A stretch of DNA of 64,000 bases from Branchiostoma floridae (Eukaryota; Chordata; Leptocardii; Amphioxiformes; Branchiostomatidae): NCBI RefSeq assembly GCF_000003815.2, contig NC_049981.1:20244646-20308645 (forward strand), in the 5' to 3' direction. This document shows, in pieces, positions 25,601 to 38,813 of this stretch; position 1 is the first letter of the stretch; each line of letters begins with the position of its first letter. Under the pieces are notes generated by a model. It was not told the origin of the DNA and ran no database searches. It was given only the letters and a program-made list of their open reading frames with translations. The position numbers and the translations under genes were made by a program.

Positions 25601-27300
25601 TTCTCCTCCAAAGTTTGAAAGGAAATCGGCGGCTGCAGTTCCAAACAAGCCGTTAGGGGGTCAAAACTTACAGCACTTACTCTCTGCCCCAAGGGCTATT
25701 TACCATTTAAACATCGCGACCACAACATGTCCAGAACATGAGATATAAAAAATTGAGTTTCTGCTGCAGTACCTTAGCAAGCCGCTAGGGAGCCCATTAT
25801 CGAACTTGACCTTCGTTTTCCCAACCCCTACCCACCTACCGAATATTATCGGGATCCATCCGAGGCTTCTTGAGTTATGCTGTTAACACACACACACACA
25901 CACACACACTCACACAGACACACACACACACAGACTCACAAGCACAAAACATAACCATAGCCATTCTGGCACTGTGGCTATATTTGGGTGTAATGGTTAC
26001 CTCATGCCCAAGCCTATAGTGTAAGATTGACAAGAAGTGACCCCAAAGGTCATAGTTGCTGCAAAAGAGGTCAACACGACTATGAACCAGACGATACGAT
26101 TACAAGAAAATTGTTTATAGGGACAGTACATTATACATGATGGGGTATATACATGCTATGTACACATAAGATTTAATAATCTGTAGACCAAGAATAAGGG
26201 CAACTAGGGGGCCCAAACTTATGTTACTAACTCCTGAGCATAAGAGCTATCTAACACCCGAAATTCGTGACCATATCATGTTTAGAAGATGAGAAAACAC
26301 ACCCGGAAGTTGCGCTGCAGTACCAAGGGAAGCTGCTAGGGGGCCCATTATCGAACTCCCCCTTCGTTTCCCAGACCCCTACCCACCCACCAAATACCAG
26401 CTGCATCCGTCAAAGTCTTCTCGAGTTATGCTGTCCGCAGACAAAAGTTTGCAATTAAACCGGCGCCTGCACTTCCATGAAAGCCGCTAGGGGGCCCAAA
26501 CTCGCAGCAATCACTCCCTGCTTTAAGGGCTCCCTAACGCTCAAAAATCACGACCGCAGCATGTCCGGAACGCGAGATATCAAGCATGCAGGTCCTGCTG
26601 CAGTACCTTAGCAAGCCGCTAGGAGGCCCATTATCGAACTCGACCTTCGTCTTCCACACCCCTACCCACCCACCAAATATCAGCTGCATCCATCGAAGTC
26701 CTCTCGAGTTATGCTGCTCACAAACGGGGAGAACCACACCACCAAACCGAAAACATAACCTTAGCCATTCTGGCAAAGGTAACAATATGGCCTTCTGTAA
26801 TAAAAAAAAGCACCCAGCTGAAATCTCACAAAGAAGTGTCTTGGTTTTCTCATCAGTTTTGACTAATTCTGATAGTAATTTTTGATTGTCACAATAACGT
26901 TACATTCTTGAACATTACTTTGTATCAAGTTTCTGTCACACCCCTTCCATATTCATGCACGCGAGCTGGCCACGCATATGCAACACTCCTTCCTTTTGTG
27001 GAAACCCCTTGGGTTTGTTGAACGGTGAAACACTTGCACAGCTACAACGACGTATAAAAGTCATAAAACGCCCCCTGAAGAGCCTATGCCACATGTCTGC
27101 TTTTACGTGAAGACCACAAAACCGACTTTAACGTTAACGTTACCTGTTTTGGGGTAGCTGGCGATCACGATGTCGTCGTCTCTCATTTGAAAGTTGGGCA
27201 TCGCTTCCAGGTTCTCCCTGGTAATGAAGTAGGGATACACGATGTTTTTGTATTCGTGCATTGGCAGGAGCCATGCTAACGACCTGGTGACAAAATCCAT
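19672..27300 (-). CDS. Cytosolic sulfotransferase (SULT family)
   Basis: Six coding exons 27300-27144, 21874-21654, 21067-20911, 20541-20447, 20121-19965 and 19781-19672 join in consistent phases to 298 aa, the usual SULT length. The family transfers sulfonate from PAPS to hydroxyl or amine acceptors in the cytosol. The 5'-phosphosulfate loop YPKTGTNW spans the first intron. The 3'-phosphate site is seen as RNPKDAAVSNYHF and again as RKGMVGDWTNYF near the C-terminus. WDRFCNVFLSGE and LFLKYEDMQK are further family blocks. No signal peptide or membrane segment is seen. The acceptor of exon 4 (TTGAAG at 20542) has a poor pyrimidine tract, but the frame and homology require it. The 5.3-kb first intron is mostly satellite and duplicated repeats. 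Substrate and subfamily cannot be read from sequence. Confidence 0.94.
22300..23100. repeat. Tandem satellite block with octamer palindromes, SULT intron
   Basis: Repeated units contain ACATATGTGACAAGTTTGAAA, then TTATGCAAATTAG and TTTGCATAATT, then AAAAATCATGACGATCCGTC. The block ends in a CCGCTAGGGGG segment and a short CA tract near 23065. It is the same family as the blocks at 17.2 and 24.9 kb. Confidence 0.7.
24330..24835. repeat. 506-bp duplicated segment, copy 1
   Basis: This segment is nearly identical to 26204-26709, in the same orientation and of the same length. It contains several CCGCTAGGGGGCCC motifs. Both lie in SULT intron 1, 1874 bp apart. Confidence 0.85.
24890..25960. repeat. 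Tandem satellite block with octamer palindromes and CA tract
   Basis: About three further units of roughly 240 bp of the octamer satellite lie here. They are followed by the CCGCTAGGGAGCCC segment and a CA microsatellite near 25888-25932. Confidence 0.75.
26204..26709. repeat. 506-bp duplicated segment, copy 2
   Basis: This is the direct copy of 24330-24835. The two differ by only a few bases by eye, which points to a recent duplication or gene conversion. Confidence 0.85.
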
Positions 27301-29474
27301 CTTACTGTAACGCTAACTTTTCCAAGTTCAACACAGCGGCTAACTGTTCACCACGGGAAAAGGCTAAGGGTCTTTTGAGCAAGCCGAGGTGACCAGATTG
27401 GTACAAATTACGCCACTTCTCCAGGTGTATTTCAACGTATATAAAATGCAAAGGCAATCAAAGTAGGGCTGGCTTCACTGGAGACGTCCAACACGCACTC
27501 TGGGTGCCCGAGCAGACGACGGACTTCGCAAGGCGGAAGGAAAGTAGGGCATTCGCAAGTCACTGAGATCGAGAGCGCTCTTTTTTCCTTGAAAATTTTA
27601 ACTGGATTTTATTGACAGAGGCTCAACCTAGGTCATTTCTGTAATTCATGTCAATGGAAACTTTCAGAGTGAGCTTAACATGTTGGGTAAAGTATGAGTA
27701 AAGAGGGTCAGGCGTAGTGATATTTGACTGAACTAGGGGTCAAGGGTGAACCATCTGTATATCTGCACGTCATCGACTTGCTAGCCTGGTGTCGGGTTTC
27801 TTTTGTCCCTCTGCAAGTCGTTTATTTAGTAGAAAAAAAAAAAAAACAGTCTTATATTGACCACCAATGGCTTTCATCAATCCAAATCCATGATAAAAAT
27901 ACTGGCACCTCAGTGTAGTCTGCTATTTCTGTCAAAGACATTCTGTACGGACCATTTCACCAAGGACTGAAGGAGGTTATATTCCTTGATTTCACGAAGA
28001 TATAACCCCAAACCTGCAACCATCCTATGTCTTTACGGTCCTTTACAAATCCACACAAATTTTGGGCATTCTTGGGAGTCATGAATGTGTCAGCTATTGA
28101 CATGGAATTAGATGTTGTACTTTGTGAATCCTCTGTTGTCGTCTGAACCCATTGGTGGAGGTGTGCTCTCTTGGTTTAGTCTGTCATGAGGCATTCTGCT
28201 TCAAAGTTCAATGTACTGTAATCTCATCGTTTATGCACAGACCCCTCATGTTACAAAAACTAGCTTCATTAATTGTAGTTGCTTACTGGGAATCATGGCA
28301 AATTTAGACTATCAAAAAGCATTCAGCTTTGTAGTACATGTACAGGTAGTTGCTTACAGGGGTATGCTCTCTGGGTTTCTTCTATCAAGACATTCTGTCT
28401 CTTCACCTATACTGCCTCATCAAGGTCATCAAGATCAATCCCACCACAACTGGGATGCAACAGTTGTTCACCCAGTATATCTCCACTCTGAAGGTAGAAC
28501 CTACATTTTGTCTCCAGGGTTTCAATTCATTGTATTTTCTTGCATATACGTTATGTAAATTCCTCTGCACTGACATTGCCAGAGAGTGACCATAGTACTC
28601 CGTATGCATTATTTGATTACGGTTACTAGTCTCTACCAGATTAACTAAGTTGTCTACCATAGAAAGAATAATTTGCCAGGGTTTTCCTACCAGAGGGTTT
28701 GGCCGGAATTCTAACCTTAGCGTGGAATGACTCCCCTAGCCATTTTCCAGATTTTTTTGTGCCAAATTCTATTATCCCTGTGCCACTGCAGGAAGGCCTG
28801 GTGGTGGAGGCTAATCAGTAGCCATACAGTGCTGTCAGGGTCCCTGACTCAGGACTGGTCATGGACGAACTATGTACTTCTGGTGTTAAACTCACTCAAT
28901 TCTCAGTCATACAACAACCACACAGTACAACCTGTTATAGCTACACAGATGATGCTACAATTTATTCATCCACAAATTTCCAAATTAGTCTACAACATTT
29001 TGGAGAGGAGGCTACCGTCTACGTTTTACCCTTGGGCAGTACAGTACAACAAGTCGGTCACAAGAAGCAGTTTTTGTTGTGAAGTCTTAAATACTGCAAA
29101 CAACTTAAATAGAAATAGGATTCTTTATCCACAACAGTTTCCTTTTGGTAAAACAGCATTATGTGTATATTTCCGTCACACCATAAAACAAGTCCAAAGT
29201 TTTCATATTATTGAATACTATCTCTTTAATTGTTTCATTTCAAAGGAACACAATTGTACATAGAGAGGGTACAGGGAGGGGTATATCCCCATTCTGCTAA
29301 TTCTTTTCTCTATCCTGCCACGATATCCACGCCTTTTCTGCCTACACTACATTGTCAGATGATACTGGTTCAGATCCCAGGGTAGCTCCCGTGAGGAGGA
29401 AACGCTGAAGAGACAAGAGGAGAGGTTTGAGGTGGTGCTGAGTGTGCAGCAGGCAGGTGCAAGGATGCGGGGCC
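27301..29474. other. Region between SULT start and VDAC stop
   Basis: This holds the SULT 5' flank and, on the minus strand, the probable VDAC 3'UTR below 29475, with a possible AATAAA near 28965. A poly(A) run occurs near 27830. No other coding region is recognised. Confidence 0.4.
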
Positions 29475-32400
29475 TCAAGCCTCCAGATCCAAGCCGAGAC
29501 CCAGCTTGTGGCCTCCTTGGTTGAAGTTCTTGCCATCTAACAGTGTGGACAGGGTCACCTTCACACCTGTGGATAGAACAAAACAGTCAGTTACTGTTCA
29601 GTTATTGTCAATAACAATCTTTCTCAAAGACACATGTTTAAATGCTTCATCTCAACACTCTGCTTCTTTTACACTACTTTACATCTACCCAGACAATGCA
29701 AGGATCCATACCTGGCCTGACTTCTTGCGTGTACCCAAGACCAATTTGGCTGGAGTTGTTCACCTTTGCCTGTAAAAGAAAGAAGGTGGAGAAATTCAAT
29801 GACATTTGTCCATACAGGATAACATAGCTATTGTGATCACAAAAATGCTCTATGGTTTAGTTATAGCATCTCCCAATGAATATTGAGACATCTAGCACAA
29901 TTGATTGTAGCTTTGAGAAAAAAAACAGAATTTCCCTTTCATCCAACATAATGGGAAATCATAACTACCAGCTTTCTTTTCCTCTTTTCCCACTAAGGCT
30001 AATGTCCCATTTCAAAACCAGGCCCGGGCGAGCTGTTTGTGGAAACAAAAAATGTATACGGAAAAATATACACAAATAAGTATGTCCAGTGCAGTCTGGT
30101 GTCTTTTATATCATACTAATCATGCCTGAAAGCTGCCTGGTAGGGCTCCGGCGTAGAAGTGTGACATAGGCCTAACAGAAGGTGAAACACAGATGTCTTT
30201 AAAGTGAGCTCACCCGGAATGAAGACTTGCTATCAATGGTGTACTTGGCAGCCAGGCCGAAGCGTGTGTTGTTGCTGCCGGCCGTCCAAGCCAGGTTGAC
30301 ACCAGTCTCCAGGTTGTTGTTCACCTTCTGGTAGATGGAGCCACCAAACTCAGTGCCATCATTACTGCATGAAAGAAGACAAGAACTCCCTCAGGTCTAA
30401 TGGTTTTCTTATCTTAGTTCTATTAAAGAACAAACAGGATAGACAGGAAAAAGGTACTACAAACATATCAGGTGACAAAGAAAGAAAGAGCATAGTTAGC
30501 TGATTGGGGTGAATCAGAACTTCAGTTGATAAAGACAATGAAGACAGAGGACAAGGAGAAACTCAATGGATTAAGGGGGAGAAATTAGTTACTTGTGGAC
30601 ACGAGAAAAAAACAACACCGAATCAACTGTTAATTATGCAACACCACAACGGTTGGAGGTTTCCTAAAAAATGGAAAAAAAAACCTAGAAAACTGAAGTA
30701 CTAAAATTTTGCCCACAAGAAAGAAATCAATGTCACCAAGTCATTTGTAAGAACCCAACAGTTTCCTACGACCTTTCTTCACCAATCACCATGGCATACA
30801 CACCACTATTTCAGTGAGCAGCTTTGGACTTATTTCTTGAAAAGACAGCTTTTCTCTCTACAAAACAGCATGTACCAACACTTGTATGGCATGTTAGCAC
30901 GGGTTAATACGAAATGGTGAGTAGATGTGGAAACCACCACGTGACTCCTTTTTGGTAAGACAGCAACAAAAAGGTAGCAAAAAGATCTGCTCAAAAGATA
31001 AGAGTAGCACTTGAAAATGGCTTCTCCTGTGTTCAAGCCACTTGAACTCTACACCGTGTGTTTTTGCTGTCATAGACGTTTGTAAGTGATGAATGATGAA
31101 GGTGTTTGTTTGAACCGACAAGTATGCTATCTCAGAAACTTAGCACTCTGACCTCAGGTTCATAGCCTTTGCCAAGATATGTACCGACTGATACGACCTG
31201 GAAGGCACAGCACAGCTTACAACATGAGAAAGGGAAAACAATTACACACATAACGGAAAATAGAAGCATGCGGTAGTCAAGTCGAGCCAACAACAGAAAG
31301 GGACGAAACGGAGACATATACATAGAATAGGTAAAATGGAGCTTTAGTTGAAGTAATTCACAGACATCAATGTCTGGGGATAGGTGATAGGGATAGGGAA
31401 GATTATCATATCATCAGATCATCTATCAAAAGGTGCGACTGAGTACAAGTCTTTGCACTACTTTGTCAAAACAGGGCCGGAAGGCCAAGAGAGACATCCT
31501 TACACGTTGGTGTGAAGCTGGAAGTCACCAGTCTTGTAGCCTAGAGCAAAGTTGCTCCTCGTCAGCTTGGACTTGGCTGTGTCGAACGACATCTGGTAGC
31601 CAGCCAACCACCCTTCATATCTGTCAGGCATAAGAAAACAACATTCATGAGAAAAGAGTCAGTGACATACACTGTAGTAGGTTTTTTTCTTCTGTTACAT
31701 TTGGAGCCATCATGTAACTAGGTTAACATGGCCTTAGGGCTTCCATCTTTCTTTGCTGACTACTACCTGGTCTTTTTCTTTTTCATTTAATGAGAAAGTC
31801 TTGGTATTTAACCTTAGTGACATAGACACAACTAATTTTCCAAAGGTTGAAATTTTAACTTAGATCCCCCCATTGTGTTGCTTCCCCTGAACACTGGTAC
31901 TAGTGATGTGGGCTAGACATACCCCAGGACAGCAGCTCCGTGGATGGTGGGCCCAGCAAAGTCCAGATCAACATCAGCACCAACATTTAGGTAGTCCATC
32001 TTGTACGCAGTCTTGATCTGACCACTCTTCTTCCTGTTATTTGTATGAACATGAACAATAAGCACTCAAGATTACTGCAAAGGGCTCGAAATGCATATTT
32101 GGGAATAGATAAACTGATGCACCTATCTAAACTTTGGTACACAACACGCTACAGAGTGTTGACAAAATGCCTTTCTTTAGAGCTTGAATTTAAAACTTCA
32201 AACAAGTAACAACTACAGCTTTATTGTTTTTTCTAACACTTAGACAACACACCCTTTGTTTAACAGCTATGTGTAGAATGTACCCTAATCAGGTTGGATA
32301 TAAACATGTTGTCTGAAATGGGTCATGCTGTAGCCAGATGTTCGGGCTTGTGACATCTAATTCTAGACACAGACGTACTGTAAATTGGACAAATAAGCAA

Positions 32401-35366
32401 TCTAAGGATTATCTTGCTGTTTGGTGGACTGTTAGCTGTTTTTAAGACTACAATGCCTGCACCCCCCCCCATTTCTCCATTTTTAAAATATCAACACTGC
32501 ACTTACCCTGTGCTTGGTGAAAACTTAGTGTCAAAGGTCAAGCTAAGCCCCTTGGCAATCTAAGGAGGAAAAGGAGGTATGGTAAGAAACAAACACATGC
32601 AAATGACCTATTGACAGGAAATTGAATCTTAATTCTGCACCATAACAATCTGTAATGAAAAGTGTTCTTAATTTGACTTTTTGGGCAGTACAGCACGACT
32701 TTCATACGGGTACTTAGTTCCTCACCTGGTCTTCAATCTTGATCTCGGAGGCGAGAGTGTTGTCAGTGTTCCACTTCTCCGTGAAGGTGAGGCCGTAGTC
32801 CTTCCATTTGTATTTTGTTTCCAACTCTCCTCCAACCTTCCCCGTCTCATTGTTTGAAGTGCCGGATGTGCTAAATTCCTTCACAATGGAAACAAGAAAA
32901 AAAGAGAGGACATTTGGTTTGGTAAAACGAAAATGATCCTGTTTTTGATCTTGATGTTCAGTAATCTACTTCTAGCAGCATACCAGACAGAGGAAAATAT
33001 ATTTTCATGCACACACTACACCAGGAGGAATAGGCAAACACAATGTCTTACTGCTGTGATAGAAAAGAAAACACTGCAAATTCACAGCACATCAGATGGG
33101 ACTTCTTTAACAATTCATCTTTACTTCCCTTTTATTATCCTTCTGTGTTCTGCTAGCTATTGTTTTAAATAAGTTGACGAAAGCTGCTGGCATGATTGTA
33201 TAAGCTGCAGCTAGTGTAATTTCTGAAGGACCCTGCATAACAGAAGCATAGCAGGAAGCAATTCATGCAATCAATCACAGGTATATAGCTCTCAGATTGC
33301 ACACAAATTTGTCAATGCCATGAATCAGTATGTGGGTGACACGAGACAAGGGCATGAAGGGTATGCTAAATACAGAATGACAGTTATGTTGGGTAGGTAT
33401 GACTAGGGAATGCAACATTACCTGGACACCCTCAAAGCAAGGAAAGCAGGTGAGAATGCACCAATGCATTAGTTGGATTATTCACAATGGGACTATACAA
33501 AATATCAAGTATTTATGGATGTTGCAGTTAATTATTGACAGCAACAGGGCAATACATCAAAACATAAATTAGCATCTTTACTATCAAAGCAATAATCTTA
33601 CATGAGCTGCCACTATATGTGTATTCCTGTCGCGTATACCCGTGTTGGTTTTAGACCACACCATTAAAACTGTTTTGTGGCTTTAGTCAGTACTTACCAC
33701 CCCACTACTTGTCGTGGTCTTGCAGTCAAGCTTCACAAAGCCAAATCCTGAAAATAGAGCAACTCATTAGTACGAGTCATATGGACATAGTGAAGAAAAA
33801 AATTCTCCATCTTTTCCATTTCAATATCTTTACACTGCTGATCACTAAGCAGGCAATGATTGACAGAACAAGACCATGTACAAGTCTGCTGCCTTTAACA
33901 ACCATGGTAACCGGTAACATTAAAGTTTGACATTAATGATTGGCATGGGATAAATTTTTAATAATTCTAGATATCTATTACTGTTTCAACTGATGTGGTT
34001 TGACACTAGAAGGATGAATAGTTTGCTGGGCCTTGGTGTTTAAATAATTGACAAAAAAGTTGTGTAAATTACAATCAGCTTAGTATCTAATTAGAATTTC
34101 TCAATATTTTTTTCCTGATGCACTGCTGCAGAATATGTATAAAAATCAGATGAATAATTACAAATCAAATCATTAAATAATGAAGTTCTTTGCACGGAAG
34201 AGCTATTGTACAACATATTGACTGGTGAACAAAAGCACTTTTCTGGCAGAAAAAGGCATGATGCAGGGTTCTAGCTAGTGCATTTTAGCGTAGTGGGCCA
34301 CTACGCTAAAATTTGTGACCACTACGCTAAAGTAAGGGCCACTACCCTAATTTTTAACTAGTGTACTGCGGTGCTTTGCTGTCATTTGCTTGTTCAACAA
34401 TGACTAATAGATGTCTGAACAATGAAAAATGATGATATGCCACTCAAAACTGACCCCAAAATCCTAACTTTTAACTCTACATCTTCAAATCTCACTGTGG
34501 AAGGACCGAGACCCCCCCTTCCACACCAATCTCCTGATTAGTCGCTTTGCTACCATGCCATTCCCACTACGCTAAAATGAAATTCTGGCTAGAACCCTGT
34601 GATGCATAACAGGTAAAATCAATATCCGAGCATCAGGAAGTGACATATTCTTTGGTCACATGACTGACCTAAGTAGGTCAGTTGAAGGGAGTGAGGCATG
34701 TCACAGCCACAGTTTACCCCCCATAAGGGGCCCACCCCTGGAATGGAATGTATTATGGAAGCTGTAGAAATTCATCACCCCGTGCCATTCTGGATGACAT
34801 TAATTATATATGGAAATTTTATCATCAGTGGGATGGTCAGGTTAGGGCACATTTGCTTCTAAATTTTGGCAAAAACATCAAAATCTTCATGATCTTCTTT
34901 GGGCAGTACAATCTGACTAATATTCTTCAGACCAAACCATAACAGAGGCCTGGTTGGAGCATTTGTAGGAACCAGTGCTGACCTTCAAATGGTCAATCCT
35001 GTCCATTTCATTATGTTCGCCAAGATTTTCCCCCAGGAGAGATGGGAACTACCATGATTTAATTCTACTCTCTTCTGCCATCAGTAATTTGTTAGAATTG
35101 TCTACTGGCAATGGTTTCATGTAGGACTTAATATACAATGCCACCAGAATCTATGCTTTACCTCATCATTGTACTGGGTATGTTGAGTCTTTGGTGACAG
35201 ATGCTACCCACATAAAAATACAATGGATGGGTATGAATAATTCATGACTAGGACAGGTGAAGATGTGGGAAAAAAAAAAAAAAAAAGAGGTCTTACCATA
35301 TCCCTTGCCAAACGTGTCCCTGGCAGACTTGCCCAGGTCTCCATAGGATGGCGGTGTGGCGGACAT
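29475..35366 (-). CDS. VDAC: Voltage-dependent anion channel (mitochondrial porin)
   Basis: Nine coding exons 35366-35297, 33747-33698, 32878-32726, 32559-32507, 32033-31923, 31620-31504, 30364-30214, 29769-29712 and 29566-29475 join to 284 aa, against 283 in human VDAC1. The protein forms the 19-strand beta barrel of the outer mitochondrial membrane that passes metabolites and ATP. The N-terminal helix starts [37 protein letters not shown] carries the glutamate equivalent to VDAC1 E73. [20 protein letters not shown] and [14 protein letters not shown] are hallmark blocks, and the C-terminus is GLGLDLEA. The usual GLK triad is GLS (IAKGLSLTF). All splice sites are GT-AG and phases agree. A noncoding first exon lies near 37.5 kb. 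Confidence 0.97.
34264..34599. mobile_element. MITE with CAGGGTTCTAGC termini
   Basis: The inverted ends read CAGGGTTCTAGCTAG and, reversed, CAGGGTTCTAGCCAG. TGATG directly flanks both sides (34259-34263 and 34600-34604). CACTACGCTAAAAT is repeated inside. The element lies in the VDAC first coding intron and has no ORF. Confidence 0.6.
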
Positions 35367-36352
35367 TGTGACTGACTGCTGTAAACAGGTTAGAAAAGGA
35401 AATATCAAACCAATGCCTTAAGCTTCAGGATGATTAAATGTACAACAAACATGCACTTATGGTTTGGATAGGGCTGTGTCCAGGACGCTTCCCTCCATCC
35501 TGGGACAGATATATACTTTTGGGTACGGACAACACTTTTGCCCCTTTCATCCAAAAAATCTGAACTGCATAACACCAAATATATATTCCAAGGCTTAAAA
35601 TGGTGGATTCAATGACAAAAACTAACAAAATAGGGTCTTGAACAAAGTGTTGAACAGAAGGAAGTCTGAATCGGGAAACTGCCCTGGTTTGGAGACTGTG
35701 GAAATACATATGCGGATATACCACATAAACCATGATGACATACTCATTACTGATTGCAGTAGGACAACCAGTGACTCATTTACCCAAAATATAGCTGAAG
35801 ACAATTTCCACTACATGGAGTATCATATCAAACAAAACTGCTTTCTATGTCTTTCATCACCGTGGATTAACCATCAAGGCTGGAGAATAAACATGAACAT
35901 ATGCATAAGCAAGATTTACTGAATATCTTGACATCAGTTGAATTTGACAGCTGGAAGGACAACATTCAGGACGGGCTTAGATTACCAAAAAAAAAAGACA
36001 GTTTATTAATAATGCAATATCTGTGCTCTTGGGAACACCACAATGATCACTGATCTCAGTCATGACAGGTGGCTATCAATCAAAATAAAATAGGAACACA
36101 AGACTTAATAATCTTATTCAATCACGAATTGACAAGTAACAACTGTAAGCTAAGATAATAGATAATCCAAGATTAGGTCGTCTTGATTAAATGAAATTTA
36201 AAGGGAAAACTGCATTTTGACAATAGCTACTGAGCTAGTCACTGTTGTTTGAACAGCTAGTGACAACTCTCTCCTTGCCATTCATTTTGTACTCTATGGA
36301 ACTGTCTTCAATCTATGGATAAGTTGCTTATCAACAAGTTAAGGTCATTACA

Positions 36353-36500
36353 GTGTGGTCATATCAGCTGCTTTTAAAGGTCAGTAAAGTGATGTAAAAG
36401 TTGAATCGACACCACTGGTGCTTTGAGTGTGGTCATATCAGCTGCTTTTAAAGGTCAGTAAAGTGGTGTAAAAGTTGAATCGACACCACTGGTGCTTGAT
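36353..36500. repeat. 74-bp tandem duplication
   Basis: Two nearly identical 74-bp units start at 36353 and 36427 with GTGTGGTCATATCAGCTGC, in the VDAC 5'UTR intron. Confidence 0.85.
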
Positions 36501-37433
36501 TGTGGTTGGATCATTGTGGTTATATCTGCTGATTTATCTGACCAACACTACAATCTCAAGCATGATCCGCCAAACCAGACTGCAGGACAAAGGAACCCTT
36601 TGGAAAAGCATGCAGACTGGCCATAGTGACACCACCACTTGTGATAGATGTGCAATATGATACCTATAGGTCAAACTGAAGTGTTATAATCATGTGCAAA
36701 ATTTCAATAAAAACAGCCTTTTCTTCACCGCTGCTGCTGTAAACTGTATTCCAAATGAAACACATCAGCTTTACATGCATTGCAACGTCAGATTCATTCA
36801 CATATAAGTACAAAACACGTGCTAAAGGGGCACACCCACAACATGCCCCCCACCCCAGCTTGTGGCAGGTCAAATCACAAGGTCACGCGAAAACAGGACG
36901 GAATTCAAAGGAAACCGAACTGTTCATCTTAAAACACGTCAGCTATTGGTACTTATAATCTTTGGTTGCTGCTACACAAAGGACATATCCGTGTACTGTA
37001 GACCTATTCAATATTTTTATAAAATCTGATGCGATTAACAGATGAGATTTTGCGAACTGGAAAGAGCCGGTTCCGCCCGACACACTGTCTAATTTCAACC
37101 GATAAAGCACCACACTTATAAAATAATAACGCTTCCTGATATTTCCCTGTGCTAATCTAAAACTTTCTGCCCTCCGACGAAGGCTTAAGTATCCTGACTG
37201 ATACTTCTCGTGTGGAGACAACGTGAAAACACAGTGCTGTTCCGTTCGCACGTTGACATTTTGCAGACGACGCCATCTTTGAAAAGGTTCACCTTGGGCG
37301 TGCAACCTTCTATTTTAGTGAGCTTCACATTGTCACTTTTCTGTGATGCAACTAAAATCAAAACAATATCGCGTGACTTAACTACGTCGAATTTCTACTG
37401 CTGACATAATCATAGTCGAAAACGCGAACTTAC

Positions 37434-37545
37434 CGACTACCAAAGTGCTCCGTACGCAGTGAAACTATCTTCCGTCTTTCGCAGACCGGCCTGTGACTGC
37501 TGGGGTTTCCAGAGTTGATCTCCACGGTTTGTGACGTCATCTAAA
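37434..37545 (-). promoter_or_regulatory. VDAC noncoding first exon and promoter with palindromic CRE
   Basis: On the minus strand a donor GTAAGTTC follows 37434, matching the acceptor just before the VDAC start exon (35378). A perfect TGACGTCA (cAMP response element) at 37532-37539 lies at the likely transcription start. Extent of the exon is estimated. Confidence 0.55.
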
Positions 37546-37764
37546 AATCTTAATAGGTCGATTATTACTAATTTTTATTTTTCCAGATAAAAAACTATGT
37601 ATTCTAGTTTTATATATAATATTGTAAATTCTACAGCTATTGTTTTTACTGAAATTATCATTTTTCTCTAGAAGTGATAGCTTTTACGGAGATTACCGGA
37701 ATTTCCCGAGCTTTACCGAGATATAGCCATGACGTTATCCCCCATCATGCTTAGTAAAATCAAC

Positions 37765-37869
37765 ATGGCGGGATGGCCGAAAAAATTCAGGGTGGATACC
37801 GTATACCGCCGCCAGATGAACCTTTTAGAGTTTTCTGAAGAGTTTTATTGATCCACATAAAGTTATAAG
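37765..37869 (+). other. Candidate plus-strand first exon, possibly 5'UTR of SAMD8
   Basis: AACATGGCGGGATGG (YY1-like, near a start) opens a 28-codon frame that stops at about 37851. A strong donor GTAAGAAAG follows 37869. It faces the VDAC promoter head to head. SAMD8's first coding exon begins with an acceptor at 54787, so this could be its untranslated first exon. The link is inferred. Confidence 0.35.
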
Positions 37870-38724
37870 GTAAGAAAGTCTTCTTAACTCGCGAGGATCC
37901 TTTCTTTTATATATTTCGTCAAGCTTATAGTCCTTTTTTTTATGAAACAAAGGTTGACTTCGTGTCCTTTACCTTATCAGAAGCGGAAGTAGTTGTGTTG
38001 AGTCAGAGAAAGTGATGTGATGATGTCACTACGGGTACGTGCGGGTCTGCATGGGCATGTGGTCGATACAACATAGTTTGTTGCGAATACATCACTCAGT
38101 CCAGAAGGTAACGCACATGAATGAATCTACTCAGTTCCAAATTTAAAAAAAAATTTTTATCAAAAACTTTGATTTTTGTATAATCTAGAATGAATTTCTA
38201 ATTTCTTGTGTTGGAAAATTACATTAACTTAATCCAGAGTGACATCTACCAACACTGATGAACTTTCAAGTACTCTCAACATGTTTTTGAAACCTATGAA
38301 GAGCTGATGTTGATGACCAACAAAAGATGTTGAGCAGAATATTGAAGCATAGTCATAGTTAGCCTGACTAAAATCGCGCTCCTAGCGGCCGGCCCTATAG
38401 TATTGCCGCCGCCCTAGGAGGAGGGGGTCATTAACCCCAGCCAGCGAGAGATTGTGTGAACACAGGCTAAGTCATAGTGACTTCGTGAAATGGCAAAAAT
38501 TATAACCAACAAAATGGCGCCATCAGCATCACCCACAACATGTTTTGGCAGGTCTTACGGGATCTTACGGAAATACAATTAATGTCATAGAGTGGAGTGA
38601 GTTTAGTGTCCAAATTTTTAGTCAGTGCGCTTTTTTCAATTTCACAATCATACTGTCGGATCGATAATTAAAAATTCATCAGGGCCACATGATCAATCTG
38701 TACTCAGAGATAGTACAATACTAG

Positions 38725-38813
38725 TGTAAGACTCGAATTGTCCGCCTTGTCCCTCACCCCAAGGATACTCAGATGAAAGGAGGCTCAGACAAGGACTGCT
38801 CTGAAGTGTAACT
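38725..38813 (-). mobile_element. Distal part of interrupted LTR of a small LTR retrotransposon
   Basis: These 89 bp match 53556-53644 of the intact LTR. The LTR resumes at 51571 on the other side of the large TIR element. CTAG immediately left of 38725 matches CTAG right of 53743, giving the 4-bp target duplication of the retrotransposon. Confidence 0.85.
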
